Numbered from the stretch's first letter, positions 11,629 to 25,104 are shown. The stretch is DNA of 64,000 bases from Rostratula benghalensis (GCA_013399305.1 VXAI01000035.1:5650646-5714645), one strand, 5' to 3'. The notes: generated by a model from the letters alone, not told the origin. A program made the numbers and translations.

Positions 11629-14600
11629 CACCCTGGAGAGCATGTGATTGCAGAAGCTTCATTTCCATGGGAGGTCAGACTGAAAATTAGCCCCACGGAG
11701 GGCAGCAGCTTGATGTGTCCATCCTGTAACGTTGTCTTCCCAGAGCACAGGTGTATTTAGAGAGGACCATCAGAAGTTTCATGCAGTATTCATCTTTCAG
11801 ACAAAAGTGTAGTAGCAAGCAGTAATTTTCAAAGCACTCCTTGGAATTCAGGATAAAAAAGGATTTAAAAAACCCCACCAAACTTGGTATTTGCCTCTCG
11901 TTTTGTGCTGATATTCCATGTAATTGATGAGGATTTAGTTCAGCAAAGCACTTTGTGCTATGCCTAACTGACTGTGTGAGGAATCCCGTTGACTCCACTG
12001 AACCAGGAGCGTCGTGCTTGGCACAGTGAGTGGTGTTGGAAGTGTGGTGTGCACTAACCCTACAAATTCGTGCGATTACAAAGCATTTTTGCACGATTGG
12101 TTCCACAGGTCAAATGGGGGCTTCAGGTATTTCACACAGGCTTGAAATGACTTCACGTGTGTTGATGGTGGTGAATATTTTGCTATAAGCCTCAAGAACT
12201 GGTTTTGACATTTGCTCTGGATATGTACTAATGACCACTGCCATTTGCTCCAGCTGTAAACGTGAAGACCCAGGTGCAATGCCACAGATGTCATGCCATA
12301 TTGCACTCCAGATTGGTGTATTTTAGTGATGCTAAACCAAGGAGATTTGGGTGTGGCCTTCCTGAAGTTTTCCTTATGAAGTTCTGAACCTTTTAATAAT
12401 TTAGGTCCTGCACCAGAAATGCTAAGATTGAGGTATTTACATATGATAAACTGTGTCTGAAGTATGTTCATTGAGGATGGACGAGTGCTCATAAGTGATG
12501 AAGCATCCTTGGACTTTGCTAGAGAGGTGGCACTATGTAGTTAGAAACCAGCTACTTACATCTGACCACTGGCACCTAAAATGCATGTGACAAAAAGAGG
12601 GAGCAATTTCTAGCTCTGATCCTGTGAAACTACTGGAGTCCTAAGAATAGTCTTTAAGGCAGCTTGAAGAAGTTTTACCTCTTCTGCTGTTTATGCAAAC
12701 CTCAGCAAAACAGGATGTGGTTGCAGACCATCACTTTTTTGGGCTGTGTCAAGGAATGAGGATGCTGGTGAACCATTTTCTATTAATTGCTCTCTTTTTA
12801 GTAGATACACAGAAAGTTTTGACACAGTCATAAAAGACAAGTTCACCAAGTGGCTCATTAAAGTTATGATTGAGGTGTGACCTCTGGTTCAGCAATTCCC
12901 TGAAGTAGAGGGAGTGGAAGGACATGCTGAGAAGTGCTCATCTGTGACATATGTGGTTTTTCTACAATTTCTCTAAGCAAAGAGATACTGTATATATCCT
13001 GGGCTAGAGTGGCTGCTGGGAAAACAGCTTGCTTGTTTATTTTAAAATATAAAATCCTCTTGAGTGTCATTTGTATCCCTAAATGTAGTAAAAGAATTGC
13101 TGGCTATCTCTGTGCTGTAGCCTCTCCTGTTTACAAACAGATGTGTTACTGTCTTAACTGGGAATTTGGTTTAAATTGATCAAACAAAAAAACCCTGCTT
13201 CCAAAATTAGCCCTGTAAAATTCCCATAGGGACTGCATGACAGAAAACTGGCTGAGTACCTCTGCGATGCTCCCCAGCCTGTGATTGGAGAGGCAACTAA
13301 ATGAAAATGTAGCCTGGCTTCCTGAAGTGTAGAGGACTCTTTCCTCTGCGTGTAGTTGTTGCCACGTGAGAGAAGCTGTGGCTCTGTCTCTGAGGTCATG
13401 AAGCCAATTTCCAAGTTCTCTAGTAAAATACCTCATTACTTAAATATGCATTGTCTTTGGGGAGCACCTCTCTCCCCTCCCTAATATACTTCATCATAAA
13501 CTTCTGCAAAAATGTATAAATAAATAAAATAATCCAGGTTCCTTTTTCTTAAACAAAAATTTAATTAAATGGAAGTTAGATCCCTTTGGAATACAGAAAA
13601 GCAACTTTAAAGACACTCTAGACATTGGCTTTAAGGATTTCCTTCCCTCTTTTTGCCTAATAGACTCCAATCCTAGGATTGTATTTCTCTGCTTCAATGC
13701 TAAAAGACTTCTTAAAAGAAGCAATATTCAAAGGCCTAACCCAGACATTTTATGGGATGTCATACATTTTCAGCTGTTCATAACATAAAAAATAAAATAA
13801 AATACTGCAGGTTACTTTATCAAAGAGAAAGTTGATTTGTAATTCCCAAGGCAGAATTATGAAAATACCTTGAGAGCATTACAGGAACAGACATTTATGA
13901 GAAGTAATAAAATTAGCTGACTGCAGTACAAATTTGCTGAATGCTTTTGGAGGAGAAAATATGTTCCTTCCCTTACTGCCCAGAGAAAATCTGATGAAAA
14001 CTGTCAGTCTGTGAGGCCTTTTCTGTGACAAATCAAAGCCATTCTTTCGCAGAGTAGTGTTTCTGCAATGTTACCCTGGGAAAATGATGTAGACCTGATC
14101 TTCCTTCCACTGAAACAATAGAGAAAGAGCTAATGGTATTGACAGGACCAGCACTGAGTATGAATAGAGTTGTGTGTATTGGAAGAGGGCTGTTTCCTGG
14201 CCGTCTTCTATCCTCAGGCTGTTGCTTCACTGGTTGGATTGACTGGAAGATGAAGGGGGGAGGATGGGAAGACTTAGCAAGAGGTCAGACCAAACCTTGA
14301 TAGGTGCTGAATGCCTTCAGGTCCATAGAAAATCCAACTCACAGAAACCGCCTGTTGAGAGAGCAATTGTAGAGCTTGTCCCATCTTGTCTTTTTGAATA
14401 TACATTGAACCACCTCTGACCCAGCCCACAAGAAGAAAACCTGCAAGAGTCTATCAGAGTCCCCTGTGGAGTTTCACATGTCCTGTGGCCCTATGGTTAA
14501 CAGATGCCACCAAAAAAATACCGGAACGAGGTGGGGTACTGTCACTTGCTGTTGCCCTGCATGTAACCAGTAAGATGGGAGTCCATTAAAACATATTTTA

Positions 14601-17600
14601 ATGGCATCTGAAGTAATTTTAAGGACATGGAAGGATCTCTCTCCACTTCCCTTTTGTTAAGCTCTTTCAATAGTTTTTACTTGCAACTGGCAAAATAAAT
14701 ATATAAAGTACCATCTTTCTCCTTTGAATGTATCTCACATAACTTCTAACTGACTGGGTTGTACCTTTCTCTGCTGAACTGATGAATCTTTCCACATTTG
14801 CAAGTTTTCATAGCAAAGTTGTGTATAACTGCAGTCAGTACATCTCCATCTCATGGTAAATTGACCAAGCTACTTAAATCTCCTACTGTGAGGCCTGTTT
14901 CCTGGTCCTTGAATTATTCTGTTGATCTTTTTTGTATTTGTGGTTTCTTAAGAAAACAAGGCTTATGTGGGTATACTGAAAGTGGATTTATGTGTCTGCC
15001 TGCTCCCCTCCTTTTCCTTCCATGTTAACCCTTGACTAATTTCACAAAGGCAGGAGGAGTCCTAAAGATCTTTAGGCTGCACAGGGTACCTGAATTTATG
15101 CATCCAGGAGGAGGAGGGATAGTTAGTGCCCTAATGAGGGAAAAGCTGGAGTGTGTGTGCTCAGCTGCAATTAAACATCCAAAAATCCATACTGGAAAGA
15201 CCTGCCAAAAACTAGTTTTCTTGAGTTATGCTATGCCTGGTGAAGATTCTTTTGAAGCCTGGTCACTAGAGTAGTGTATGGTGGTCACGGTTTAGTCTTA
15301 TTGTACCAAACCAGGTATCTTGTACACCCAGCCTGGGAGAGCAGAGCTCCAAGAACTGGGGTTTAGGGTCACCAATGAGCATGCAGGGTTGTCACCTGAG
15401 AGCTCCAGCTTGCATCCTCTGGTTGCAAAGGTCTCTCTCAGCGCTGGTTGTATTCCCGCCTGCCTTGTTTCAAGAGGCAAATCTGTTCAGATGTCTCTAT
15501 GTCTTCATAATTCACCAGGCTGACAGTCTGTCTCGTGCATGTGGATTTTATTGGCAGCGTTTTGAGAAGAACTTCCAGATCATGGATGAAAATGTTGACT
15601 CGTGTTGGGCTCGTTACCAATCCCTATAAATTTCTTGCAAGAAAAAGCTCCCATCGTGGATGATTCTCCATTTTTTGCAGCTGCTTTTTAGAAATCTTTT
15701 GGTGCAGACAGTTTTGAGGGGTTTTTCCACAAGTATTACATAGTTCTAGTTCTATAAGCAGAAACTTATCTCCTTTGGTTTACTACTATAAATTGATGCA
15801 ATTTTACCAACAAATGCTGAACAATCTCAAAAAGGATTATTTTTTTTTTATGTGACTATTTTCTCTAGTGTCATATTGACCACCACAGATTATCTTTCCT
15901 TTCTTTCCTAAGGATCTTCTTTGCTCTATCCCATATCCCAGTTCTTCTTTAAGGATTTATTCTGAAGTAATTCAAACAACCAAAGTAAAAAAGTTATATA
16001 AAAATATAAAAAGATATTAAAAATAATTTAAATTTAAATTTGTTTCTTTGTTTCTCCTGCATCCTGAGCACAATTTGTTGACTTGCCTTAACTCTGTAAT
16101 GCCATAGGTGGTATGGGGAGGGGGGTGGGGGAAACCAGCCAAAAAAAAACAAAAAAGAGGATTAGCAATATCAAGTACTTTCACAGCACAAGAAAAATGA
16201 AACTTAAATGCATTTCATTTTCTCAGATCCAGGTTTAATCTTCGTTTCTGAGTCTATGCCTAATTTATTGCAGAATCTCTCACTTTTTCAATTAAATTTT
16301 GAGTGTTTAGCAAAAGTACTTAAGTGAGAGAACATATGCCTTCAGGATATGTATGTGTTTCCTGGGCTAAGTATGATTTCCTTTTTGTCTTCTATTGATT
16401 AATCATTTTGGTTTTCCCCGTCTCTAAATCTAGTTAATGAACCAACTTTCTATAATCCCATGTGAAATTTACTGTATGTCCCATCAATAGCATTATTCAT
16501 AAATCTTGTATTCCCCTGTAGCTAATAAGAAACAACAGTCCAGATAGCATCCATCATCTCCACTATGGGCTGGAGCTCTAGCTAAAGCAAGGGAAGGAGG
16601 ACAAATTATTCCATCTCAGCATCTCTAAGCTGAGTTGTTTACAAATGAGGCTGAGTTCACAAATGCAGAAGAGCAAGCTTCATCCAAAACATGTTCATAA
16701 TGAACAATATGACCAACATGGGCTGTACCTTCAGGCACTGACTTTTTCTAATTTCTTTTTTTAAGTTTGAGAATCTGCATCATCGGATGCATCCTAGCCC
16801 AGAACTGTATTCCTTATTTAGACCTCTTGCCATTTTCCTCAATTTACTGCGTTCCAAATGGGCACTGTCATGTTTTATTCTTGGTGGAAAAGCTCCTTCC
16901 CTATGTCAACCTTTCAGAAAATGGCCTTTTCAACTCCATACAAAGATGTCCTTGATCTCTGCAACCCTGCAGCATGCGTAACTGAGTGGGAGCGCAGCCC
17001 CATGTTTGTGAAAGGTTCAAAACCTTAATCCATGAGCATCTTCTGACTGATACCAAACTAAAAGCCTAGAAGAAGACTAATTTTAAAGTTCTCCTTATGC
17101 AGAGGGGACAGGCAGGGAATGTTTGCTACGAAAGGGAAGATGCTGAAGAGAGGATAACATTTTTAGCTCAAAGCCAGCATTGACAGAAGAAATAAAGGAT
17201 GTAGTTGGCTAGGAACGAAGACAGACTGGATGCTTTTTCAGCATTGGTTGGCTCAGGGGTAAAAACAAATTACCTTGGGAGAAGCTCTGGGCAAAACCAG
17301 GTGGATGTCAACTTAATTGTGAAAAATATTATATGAAGCCATGTCTTTGGTAGGCAGCTGGATTTGCTACTCTGGAGGGCCTCTTCCATCTAAAGTACAG
17401 CTCATTTTTGGAAGGGTTTCCTGCTCAGAAAAACTTGTATTGGTATTCTGTAACCCTCAGCTTAAGCTTTTCCTCGTCTTCTTCATTCTTCTCTACCTGC
17501 CTTTGATGCCTGCATATCTCAGAAATAGCAAAATAGAGGATTTGGTTGTCTCTCTCATTAGTGAAACTTCAGCAATGAAAAATATCTGAAAAACAGCTGT

Positions 17601-19068
17601 TAGAATTCATAGGCACAATCTTCAAATTGCTCGATCTTTTCTATAACCTCTGTGTGTGTACATACATGTATATAAAATACAGATATGTGCATGTATATGT
17701 CTATACTTATCTATAAATTTTTTGTGTAAATGTGTACATGCAAAACCAGTTGCACAATATGCATTTTCCAACATTCATATATATTGACTTTGTTAATTTT
17801 CTCACAAAAAAAATCCCCAAACCTCCACAAGAGTGCTTATTTCCTGCTTATTAACTCCTTTGCAAATTTGCTCCTTTTCAAAAGCATTTGAAAAGCTTTG
17901 CTGCTTTCCTCTCAAATGGAAATCACTAACAGAGCCTTTCTATGGAACAGCAAAATGTAATCTTAAAATTTTCAAAAAAGGCTTTTGAAGATCCTAGTGC
18001 TTGTCCTATTTCTAATGTGCTGGGATTATTTTAATCCATAGTATCTTTAAATCATTCCCATCAGCTGCAGATTTGAAGTGCTCAATTTTTTTTTCTTGAT
18101 GTACAACGTCAGTATTTTAGATAACTTAGGTTTTCCCTTTATTCTAGAGATAATTCCTTAAAGTAACCAGATTGCATCCCAGTACTACTCAAAGAACGTA
18201 ATTACACTAGAAGTAGAACAAGTTATTTTGCCTAAAAATCTTGGTTTGATGCAACAAAAAGCACATAGTAAATTGGGTCAAGGGTGGCAAAGGAACAGTG
18301 GAAATACATGTCTTCTCCAGAGTTTTCTGTATCTGAGAAAACCAAAGATTTCTTTTGATGTATTTGAAGTGCAGCACCTTGATTTTAAATATTTTTCAAA
18401 ATAAAATTTCTGAATATATTACAAGAAGAATATAGAAACCCAAGAACAAAATATTTCACGTAATAGCTGGCTGCTCCAAAATAATTTCTTTCTCTTTTTT
18501 TATTTTTCTTATGATTGATTTACTGCAGTAGTTTGTGGAAGAACTTTTTGAACTGGAAAAAGAAGAATCAGTATCTATACCCATCTATCTAGATATTCAA
18601 TGCACAGTTTATTTCCTCATAAAAGAAGCGACTGGGATATGGCAACTGATTTTCCTTTTTTTGTCATTCTTTACTAATCTTACTGCTTGATATGCAGGCT
18701 AAGCTAGATCATGGCTCCACTGAACGTGGTGCCATACCATGCAAAGTAAGATGTGGATCCTGTGCTAATGTGGTTTTGAAAGACTTAAGCCAGAGCGTGT
18801 CAGATTTTACAATTCATTTCAGTAAACTAATTGTTGCTCATTCTGTGGTCACAAGGAAAAGCATTTAAGATATGCACATAATCATACATATTTCTTGACC
18901 TTATGAGAATGAGGCCTTAATGCTGTTTACCACCTTGGGGAACATTAAAATGATGGGACTGGAAGGGCTGTTTAGTTTATAGCAATCTAATTATGCCCAG
19001 AGGAGAGAGTACCACAGCATTCAAAACCAGCTGGTAGGGGAAATCTCCTGTGTGGATCCAAATTACAC

Positions 19069-19090
19069 TTTTTTTTTTTTTTTTTTTTTT
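19069..19090. repeat. Poly-T tract
   Basis: Uninterrupted run of about 22 T. No flanking retroposon body was recognised on the minus strand. Confidence 0.9.
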
Positions 19091-20744
19091 GGTTAAAGAA
19101 TAGGCATCTTTCATTGATGTGAATGAGTGACTAAATGGTGAGAGTCTTAAATGCAGCGCATAGGAAACTCCCTGCTTTCAGTGGATATTGGGAGAGTGTG
19201 TTCTGATGCCTCAGTATCTCAAGAAGAAAACTCCTTGATTTTCTTTTTTTATTATCTTTTTTCTCCTTTTCTGTTGCTGCCAGCAGCACCACAGGTACAG
19301 AATTACTCCACCTCAACAGAAGAAGAAGGGGTTTGTGTTGGATCTGCACAGTGTTGCACATTTTAAATTGCAGGTCATGTTACGTGGTGTGTCTTAAAAT
19401 ACCTGTTCACCGTTGACCTCCACAAGCACTTCTTGTTTGTTTCTTCTCCAGTTTGACTGTGACAGCTGGGTGGGAAGTCTGAGTGAAAGGTGGGAATTTG
19501 CCATAACTGTCTGATTGGTGTTAGATCACATAAGAGATTCATTGGATACTGGACATTGTGCTCTAATGAAAATATTAAAATACTGCAGCTTTCTGTGGGT
19601 AACTAAAATAAAGTAGAAATAATGATTTATCTTCTCTATCATGTTAAAATATTTCTGATTCGGTTCTAAACCTCATAAAACTTCACTGGTAAATCTAACC
19701 AACCAGGATTTAGCTTTGTTTTCAAACGCTTCCTAGGCTTTCCCTGGGACAACCACTGCATTTTATCGTGTCTGTTTGTACACGTGCATAGATATAGATA
19801 CAGATTAAATGTCACCAATATCTAGTTGCCCAGGTCATGGCCTGCTTAACAAAATGACTGTTCAATCTGGGAGTGCTTTCTTTAGGATAGGGTTTCTGCC
19901 TGTTTTCAAGGTAAGACAGAACAGTCAAATATTTATGAATGTTACAACATTCCAGATTTCCTTTCCAAGGCTACTTGAGGCCACTTGAAGAAGTAAATCT
20001 GTCGTGGTGATGGAGACAAGCTTCACTTGCACGCTTCCTTTCATCTCTCTCCAAACAAATGGTTCATTCACACTTCCTAGGTCAATGGTGGCAACCGTGC
20101 TTGGTTTCTCTGTGGAATGAGCAGGACCAATCATGGTCATTTGCACGATGCTAGTCTGTTATTGAGGAAAGGATTGGCACAGTTCACATGTTCTCTTTGC
20201 TCTTGTTTTCATGCATTTGAATATATGTACTTAAGTTGACCAGCAATTGTGGATGCCCTGTGTTTACCCTGGAATTGAGCAGACCGGGCAACTATCTTCT
20301 TTGCGCAACTGTTCTTCTGCAGATGTTTCTCCATTCAATACTATACAGGGATTTTTTCCTAAGGCAGTCACAAGCTACTGCAATGACTAATGAATTGTGG
20401 TTGTTCTGTACAAGGCCGGATTTGGACCTGTGACTTTGAGCTGAAGGATGACCTTTTGTAGTCTCTCTCCTAGAGGCCCTCCCACCTCTTTGCCTTTCAT
20501 GCTTACATCGGCGCTTTCTCTATTCCTTAATGAAGTGATAACTCCATCTATTTCATAGGCATTTTTCTCTTGACCTCCCACAGTGGCTGTCGAGTTCAGT
20601 TTGACTGCTGCAGATGGGGCTCTGTGCCTAGAAATCTCTTTCTAGCCCTAAAAATTAAGTCCCTCAGCTGCTGCTAAGGAAACTTGGCTGGGTGATGGGA
20701 AACTCTATTGTAACAGGGCTGGAAGGAAACCTTCTTTCCAGCTG

Positions 20745-20763
20745 CAGAGAGAGAGAGAGAGAG
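20745..20763. repeat. (GA)n simple repeat
   Basis: About nine consecutive GA dinucleotides, upstream of the CCAAT/TATA cluster. Confidence 0.9.
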
Positions 20764-20940
20764 CAGGCTGGTCTGTAGCTTAAGGTTCAGGCTCCAAGCC
20801 CTATCCCCACACCTCTCGCTGCCCAGCAGAATGCTCCTCTCTCCCAGGTGAGTCAGCTGGTAAGACCAGCCTTGCGCTGCTGTCCTCCTGATGGTGTGAT
20901 GCAAGTGTCCGTGCGATGACCTAAAACAAGTTGCCTCTGA

Positions 20941-21070
20941 TTTTGACCAATCCCATGTCAGGTTTTTGTCTTCTGGCCAATCCTTTGTTGCTGTTTCTGA
21001 CCAGTCCACCCTGTTCAGCCATCCACCCCTGGAGAGTATATAATAGACCTAAGTAGTGGCAGATGTTGGG
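20941..21070 (+). promoter_or_regulatory. CCAAT/TATA cluster: promoter-like or solo-LTR U3-like
   Basis: Two perfect CCAAT boxes (20947-20951 and 20977-20981) and a near match CCAGT (21001-21005) are spaced 24-30 bp apart, each in a tgaccaatcc-like context. A TATATAA box follows at 21037-21043. If used, the TATA box would place a start near 21065-21072, putting the CCAAT-like boxes about 65, 90 and 120 bp upstream, which is ordinary core-promoter geometry. The same layout is typical of the U3 region of an avian retroviral LTR. I could not find clear TG...CA ends, an AATAAA signal or a target-site duplication. Nothing downstream looks like a first coding exon. Confidence 0.35.
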
Positions 21071-24024
21071 TTTGCTCCGCTAAATACAATGCCAGAATTT
21101 CTGTGGGTTTGGGGCCTTGCTTTAATCCTTCCTGATAAGTAGCTGTCAGTGTCCCATGTAGTTATGCTTAGTGGTTCCTTGTTAGCTTTTCTCAGCAGGG
21201 TCTGCTCTTTGCTCGGAGAGTACAGGAGGCAGCTTGGGCTGCAGTAATTTTTCATCTCCAGCACTCATCTGGAAGGCACCTGCTGCATCAGGCTGGGGAG
21301 TGGAGTGGGGTCGTGGACAAATGGGAAGTTATGATGTGACTTGTGAGCAACCTGCGCTCGCTGGTGAAGTCCCAGGTGTAAAGAAGTTGCAGTTGAAGCC
21401 ATGAGGAAAAACTCCTGTGGATGGCAATTTTGAGAGCTCCGTGTCCAGTGCATTCCTCAGGGAGAAAGGTGGCCAGTTGTGTGTCCCATCAACTTTAATA
21501 AGAAGTGAGCATAGAAATGGTGGGGGATGACTGGACTGTGCAAGGTCATCTCCTGGCCTGCCCTCTGTGGGATCATGTCGATGAAAGCAGTTGAGTCACC
21601 TCTCCCTGGAGGTGTCTGATGGATGTTACAGCCAGGTCTTGGCACTGAAGAGCAAGTTGGGCCTCGCTGCCCGGTCTGCATCCCCAGCTGAGGCTCAAAG
21701 TAATGTGTTAGCCAAATGTTCGCTCAAGCACACCGTAGCTGCTTAGCTTCTCCTGTGTGAAAGAACTTCCTTCCCTTCGGGGTATTCCCTTGATTTTTAA
21801 AAAGTCAAGCAAATATTTAAGAGTGGATTAGAGTCTAGCTCAACATATCCATCATTCACCATCAATTATCCAGATCATTAATATGATTACACTCAACTCG
21901 GGACTTTTCTGTGTCTGAATGTACCAAGAGCTAGGAGGAACTAAAGGTGGAAATTTATAGCAAGAACTTTTCCCTCCCCCCCTTTATTTAATTGGCACAC
22001 AGGCTTTGACCTAAAGTGTAATTTTCTGCAACATTTGAGGCAGATAAAGTGTCTTTAGCAGCCAAAGGAAAGCTCAAAGGTAACATTATCTAACTAGCAA
22101 ACAGATGGAGGATTTAACATTCTTGGTAGCTGAAATTTTGGACTCTGGCCAAACCATGTTAATGGGTTTTTTAGCAGTGGTTCCTTTCCTATGAAAGTGC
22201 AGGATACAGGTTTTATTTTTTTTTAAAAAAAGGGCGAGGGAAATATCAGGAAATATCAGACAGGCAGGAGCAAGGAAAGATACCAACTTGATCATGAGCA
22301 GTGGAGGGGTGGTGAAGAAAAGCTTATCTTTCAAAAACTGGGGTATGGCATGTTGGATTTGATTAAAGAAATAAGATAGTTCACCTCGGAATCTCCAAAT
22401 CTTTGACTTAATGGAGAAGACAAGCCTGTTCAATAGTAAGAGGGATTGTCATTCAGCGTTAACTTCACCTTCTGATGAACATTGCAGAGAAAGATGTCCT
22501 TTGAACAGCTCTTGTTCCAACTGACTTGCAGGAAACAAAGTCTAAACTTCCTCATCCACAGATGTGTCCAGCTCCTTGTACGCTTGTGGCAAGCCCTGGT
22601 GCTTCCTCATGTTCCCTGGTATCTTGCTGTGTGCCAGAGGGCTTTCCCGATTACCACAGCCATAAGTTTTCTTGCTTCATAACACATTCTCTCTGGGTTT
22701 TGAACGTGACAGATTGGGCCCTGAAAAAGCAATGCAATGGAGACCACAATGCTCAGGAGACAAGAATGTGTTTTCCAGGAATTATTGGTAAAACTCCGTG
22801 GTGTACGGAAAGCAACTGAGTGAAACCTATGAAACCCTGATAATTTGCCACAATTTTACCATTTACTGTCAGTGAATCTTCAAAACCATGGGGAAACTTG
22901 TGAATTTTTCATATAATGCCTGTATTCTATGATAATAGCTTTTACCTCAACACTTGTTTTGTGCTTTATAAAATTCCAGTCTCCCTAGCAGGGAGCTGGG
23001 AATTGAAATGTGGCTGAACCAATTCATAATCAATAGCAGTAAAGATGCTAATTCAGAGGATTGGGTTGATCTTCCAGGCACTTTTGCAGAGATCTGGAAC
23101 CACTCATTCCACAAAGAAAAGAGGCTGACACTAGAAGGTTTGAAGGCATTTGATTTGACTAACCTTACTCTTTCCCAAGCAGAGGTCTGGGAGCAAATGG
23201 ATGACATTAACACTCTACACTGATTACAAAACGCTGAATAAATCATACAGAGGTCTAATTCCACCAGATCTCATTACCACTGGATTGAACTTTTCACTAA
23301 CTTGCTTGTCTCGAGTGATCTGAGTCAGCACATCAGCTCTGAGCATCCCATGATTTGGGAATGCTGGAAGCAGATCTGGTTCCAAACACTGGCGCTCAAG
23401 AGCATTCTTACAAGTCATTTTCCAGCAGGCAAAACCTAAAATATTACAAAGAGAGAGTCGGAGGCCAGCAGAAACTCCAGCTGAGAGCTCGGAGCTGCTC
23501 CAATGCCAGAGCATCCATCTTTCAAAAGTTTAATGAGATGAGTTTCCATCAGGCGCTTTCACAACAGGGCCACCAGCAGTGGCCTTGGACGTGGTGTCTC
23601 GCTCCCCATGGTGTCTGGACAGCAGGAGCAGTGGTTCAGACCTCAGTAAGAAAGCAGGATGGTGAAAATTTGTGAGAGCTAATTAAATGAGACAAGATTT
23701 TTGCCTGGCAGGAAATCATGCCAGATATACGACATCCTGGGAAACCATTTCAGTCTTTGCCATAAAGCGCTTGTGGAGAGAGAGCAGGACGTCTTGCCAG
23801 ACTTCACTTCAAATATAGTACTACAGCTTTTCCTTTACTTTTTTTGGAATTGGTATGGTCATAAATTATCCGCTTAGCACAAGGTTAAACACAGGACAGC
23901 GAGAGCTGTGAAGTCTTATGGATGAAAGGCCCCAGCATAAGTAGGGAAGTGGTCATACGTGATGTTATCAGGCCGTTCTTCTAGCTGAGCAAACAAAGCA
24001 TGCTCTGAGAGTTCAAGACATGAC
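21071..24024. other. Unique non-coding sequence
   Basis: No gene was recognised. Moderate-length open frames occur on both strands, including a 71-codon one at 23008-23223. They lack family motifs and suitable splice sites. Confidence 0.55.
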
Positions 24025-24150
24025 CATCAGACTCAGGAGGTCTATATTCATATTCCTGCTCTGTTACTGCCTACCTGTTTGTCTTGGGGCAAGATTTTAG
24101 CTTTCTGTGCTTTGGATTCCCATTGGTAAGGATGGAACAATTCCCTCCTC
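24025..24150 (+). mobile_element. MIR-type SINE relic, plus strand
   Basis: The segment keeps the MIR core order: actcaggaggtc, attcctgctctgttactgcc, tgtttgtcttggggcaag, then a degenerate tttctgtgctttggattccc and gtaaggatgga. These match the core as I recall it (a ctctgccac... block, a gaccttgggcaag block, then a ctctgtgcctcagtttcc block). The tRNA-related head (A and B boxes) is missing or unrecognisable. MIR elements ceased activity very early in amniote history, so this is an ancient fossil, not an active element. Confidence 0.7.
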
Positions 24151-24744
24151 TGCTGAAAAAAAACCCCAAAAATACCACAAAAAACAAATCTTTAATATCA
24201 CACTGTTTGAGGACTGCGTTAAGGAGAGCTGCAGGAATCTAAGCAGTAATGCTGTCCTTCCGTGGACTCCTCCCCACCAGCAGGTCCTGCCTCTAACCTG
24301 AGGGCTGCAGTGACTGGTATGTGAAATGGCAGTTCATTTCTTGATGCAGACCCAGCCTCGTGTCCTGACCAAACAAGTGTTTGAAGCAGCATCATCAGGC
24401 ACGCACAAGTGAAAGAACATGCTGTTAGCAGGGCTTTGGTCTCTGCCCGGACACCCCAGCACACCTGCAGTGTCAGCTCTGCATTACCACAGAGGAAAGC
24501 TAACTCCATAACAGCTTTAAAAACAGTAGCAGCACCTGAGGAGCAGATTATGTTCCTTCACAGCTCCTGGGGTGCAGATCAGGCTTATTCCAAACCTCGC
24601 CTCTCTGTGCCTGCACTCTGCAAGTGGGAAGTGATGGCATTTGCAGTTTAGGTCCATTTCTTATGCCTTGCTGGACCTGCAATTTAGGAAGGATTCACGT
24701 AAATGATTCCTTGGCTCAGAGCTGAAGGTACAAAACTTTCTCAT

Positions 24745-25104
24745 TGATCAGAAGGAGGAAGCACCTCTCCTGTGAAGACAGGCTGAGGAACCTGGGCTTG
24801 TTCAGCCTGGAAAAGAGAAGGCTCCAGGGAGACCTTGGATCAGCCTTCCAATATCTAAAGGGAGCTTACAGAAGAACTGGAGAAGGACTCCATATCAGGA
24901 AATGTAGTTACAGAACAAGGGGTAACAGCTTTAAATTGGAAGAGGGAAGATTTAGATTAGATACCAGGAAGAAACTATTTCCTGTGAGGGTGTTGAGGCA
25001 CTGGAACAGGTTACCCAGGGAAGTTGTGGTTGCTCCATTCCTGGAAGTGTTAAAGGCCAAGCTGGATGGGGCTTGGAGCAACGTGGTCTAGTGGGAGGTG
25101 TCAC
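24745..25104 (+). mobile_element. CR1 LINE fragment, plus strand, lacking the canonical 3' end
   Basis: The sequence begins in the CR1 ORF2 C-terminal region (agcacctctcctgtgaagacaggctgagg) and reads open for about 115 codons to a stop at 25089. Blocks include [43 protein letters not shown] and HWNRLPREVVVAPFLEVLKAK. Similarity continues through gtctagtgggaggtgtc and then stops. The CR1 tail that normally follows (a ttggaact-agatgatct-like stretch, then ATTCTATG octamers) is absent. It is both 5' and 3' truncated. The open frame is the tail of ORF2, not a host gene. Confidence 0.92.

Larger units (their letters stand above)
9863..20940. other. Long unique AT-rich stretch, no gene recognised
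   Basis: No exon with convincing splice sites and no clear interspersed repeat was seen in 11 kb. It contains an (AAAAC)n patch (11596-11628), an (AAATA)n patch near 13785-13803, a G-rich run at 16115-16131, a TG/TA-rich stretch at about 17648-17705, a poly-T of about 22 at 19069-19090, and (GA)n at 20745-20763. Two adjacent minus-strand open frames (11687-12106 and 12076-12492, about 139 codons each) have no family motif and fit chance expectation. Confidence 0.55.

Noticed and set aside
11687..12492. Two consecutive minus-strand frames of about 139 codons that could suggest one gene
   Set aside because: They are in different frames, overlap without a plausible intron, and carry no protein-family signature.
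16108..16132. G-rich run that might form a G-quadruplex
   Set aside because: Three G-tracts (4, 6 and 5) separated by single bases do not give four independent three-G tracts with loops; treated as low complexity.
23008..23223. 71-codon plus-strand frame with soluble, exon-like composition
   Set aside because: No clear acceptor before it or donor after it, ends in a stop within unique sequence, and no family recognised.
24744..25091. 115-codon open frame that looks like a real protein
   Set aside because: It is the C-terminal tail of CR1 ORF2, a retrotransposon remnant, not a host gene; annotated as CR1.
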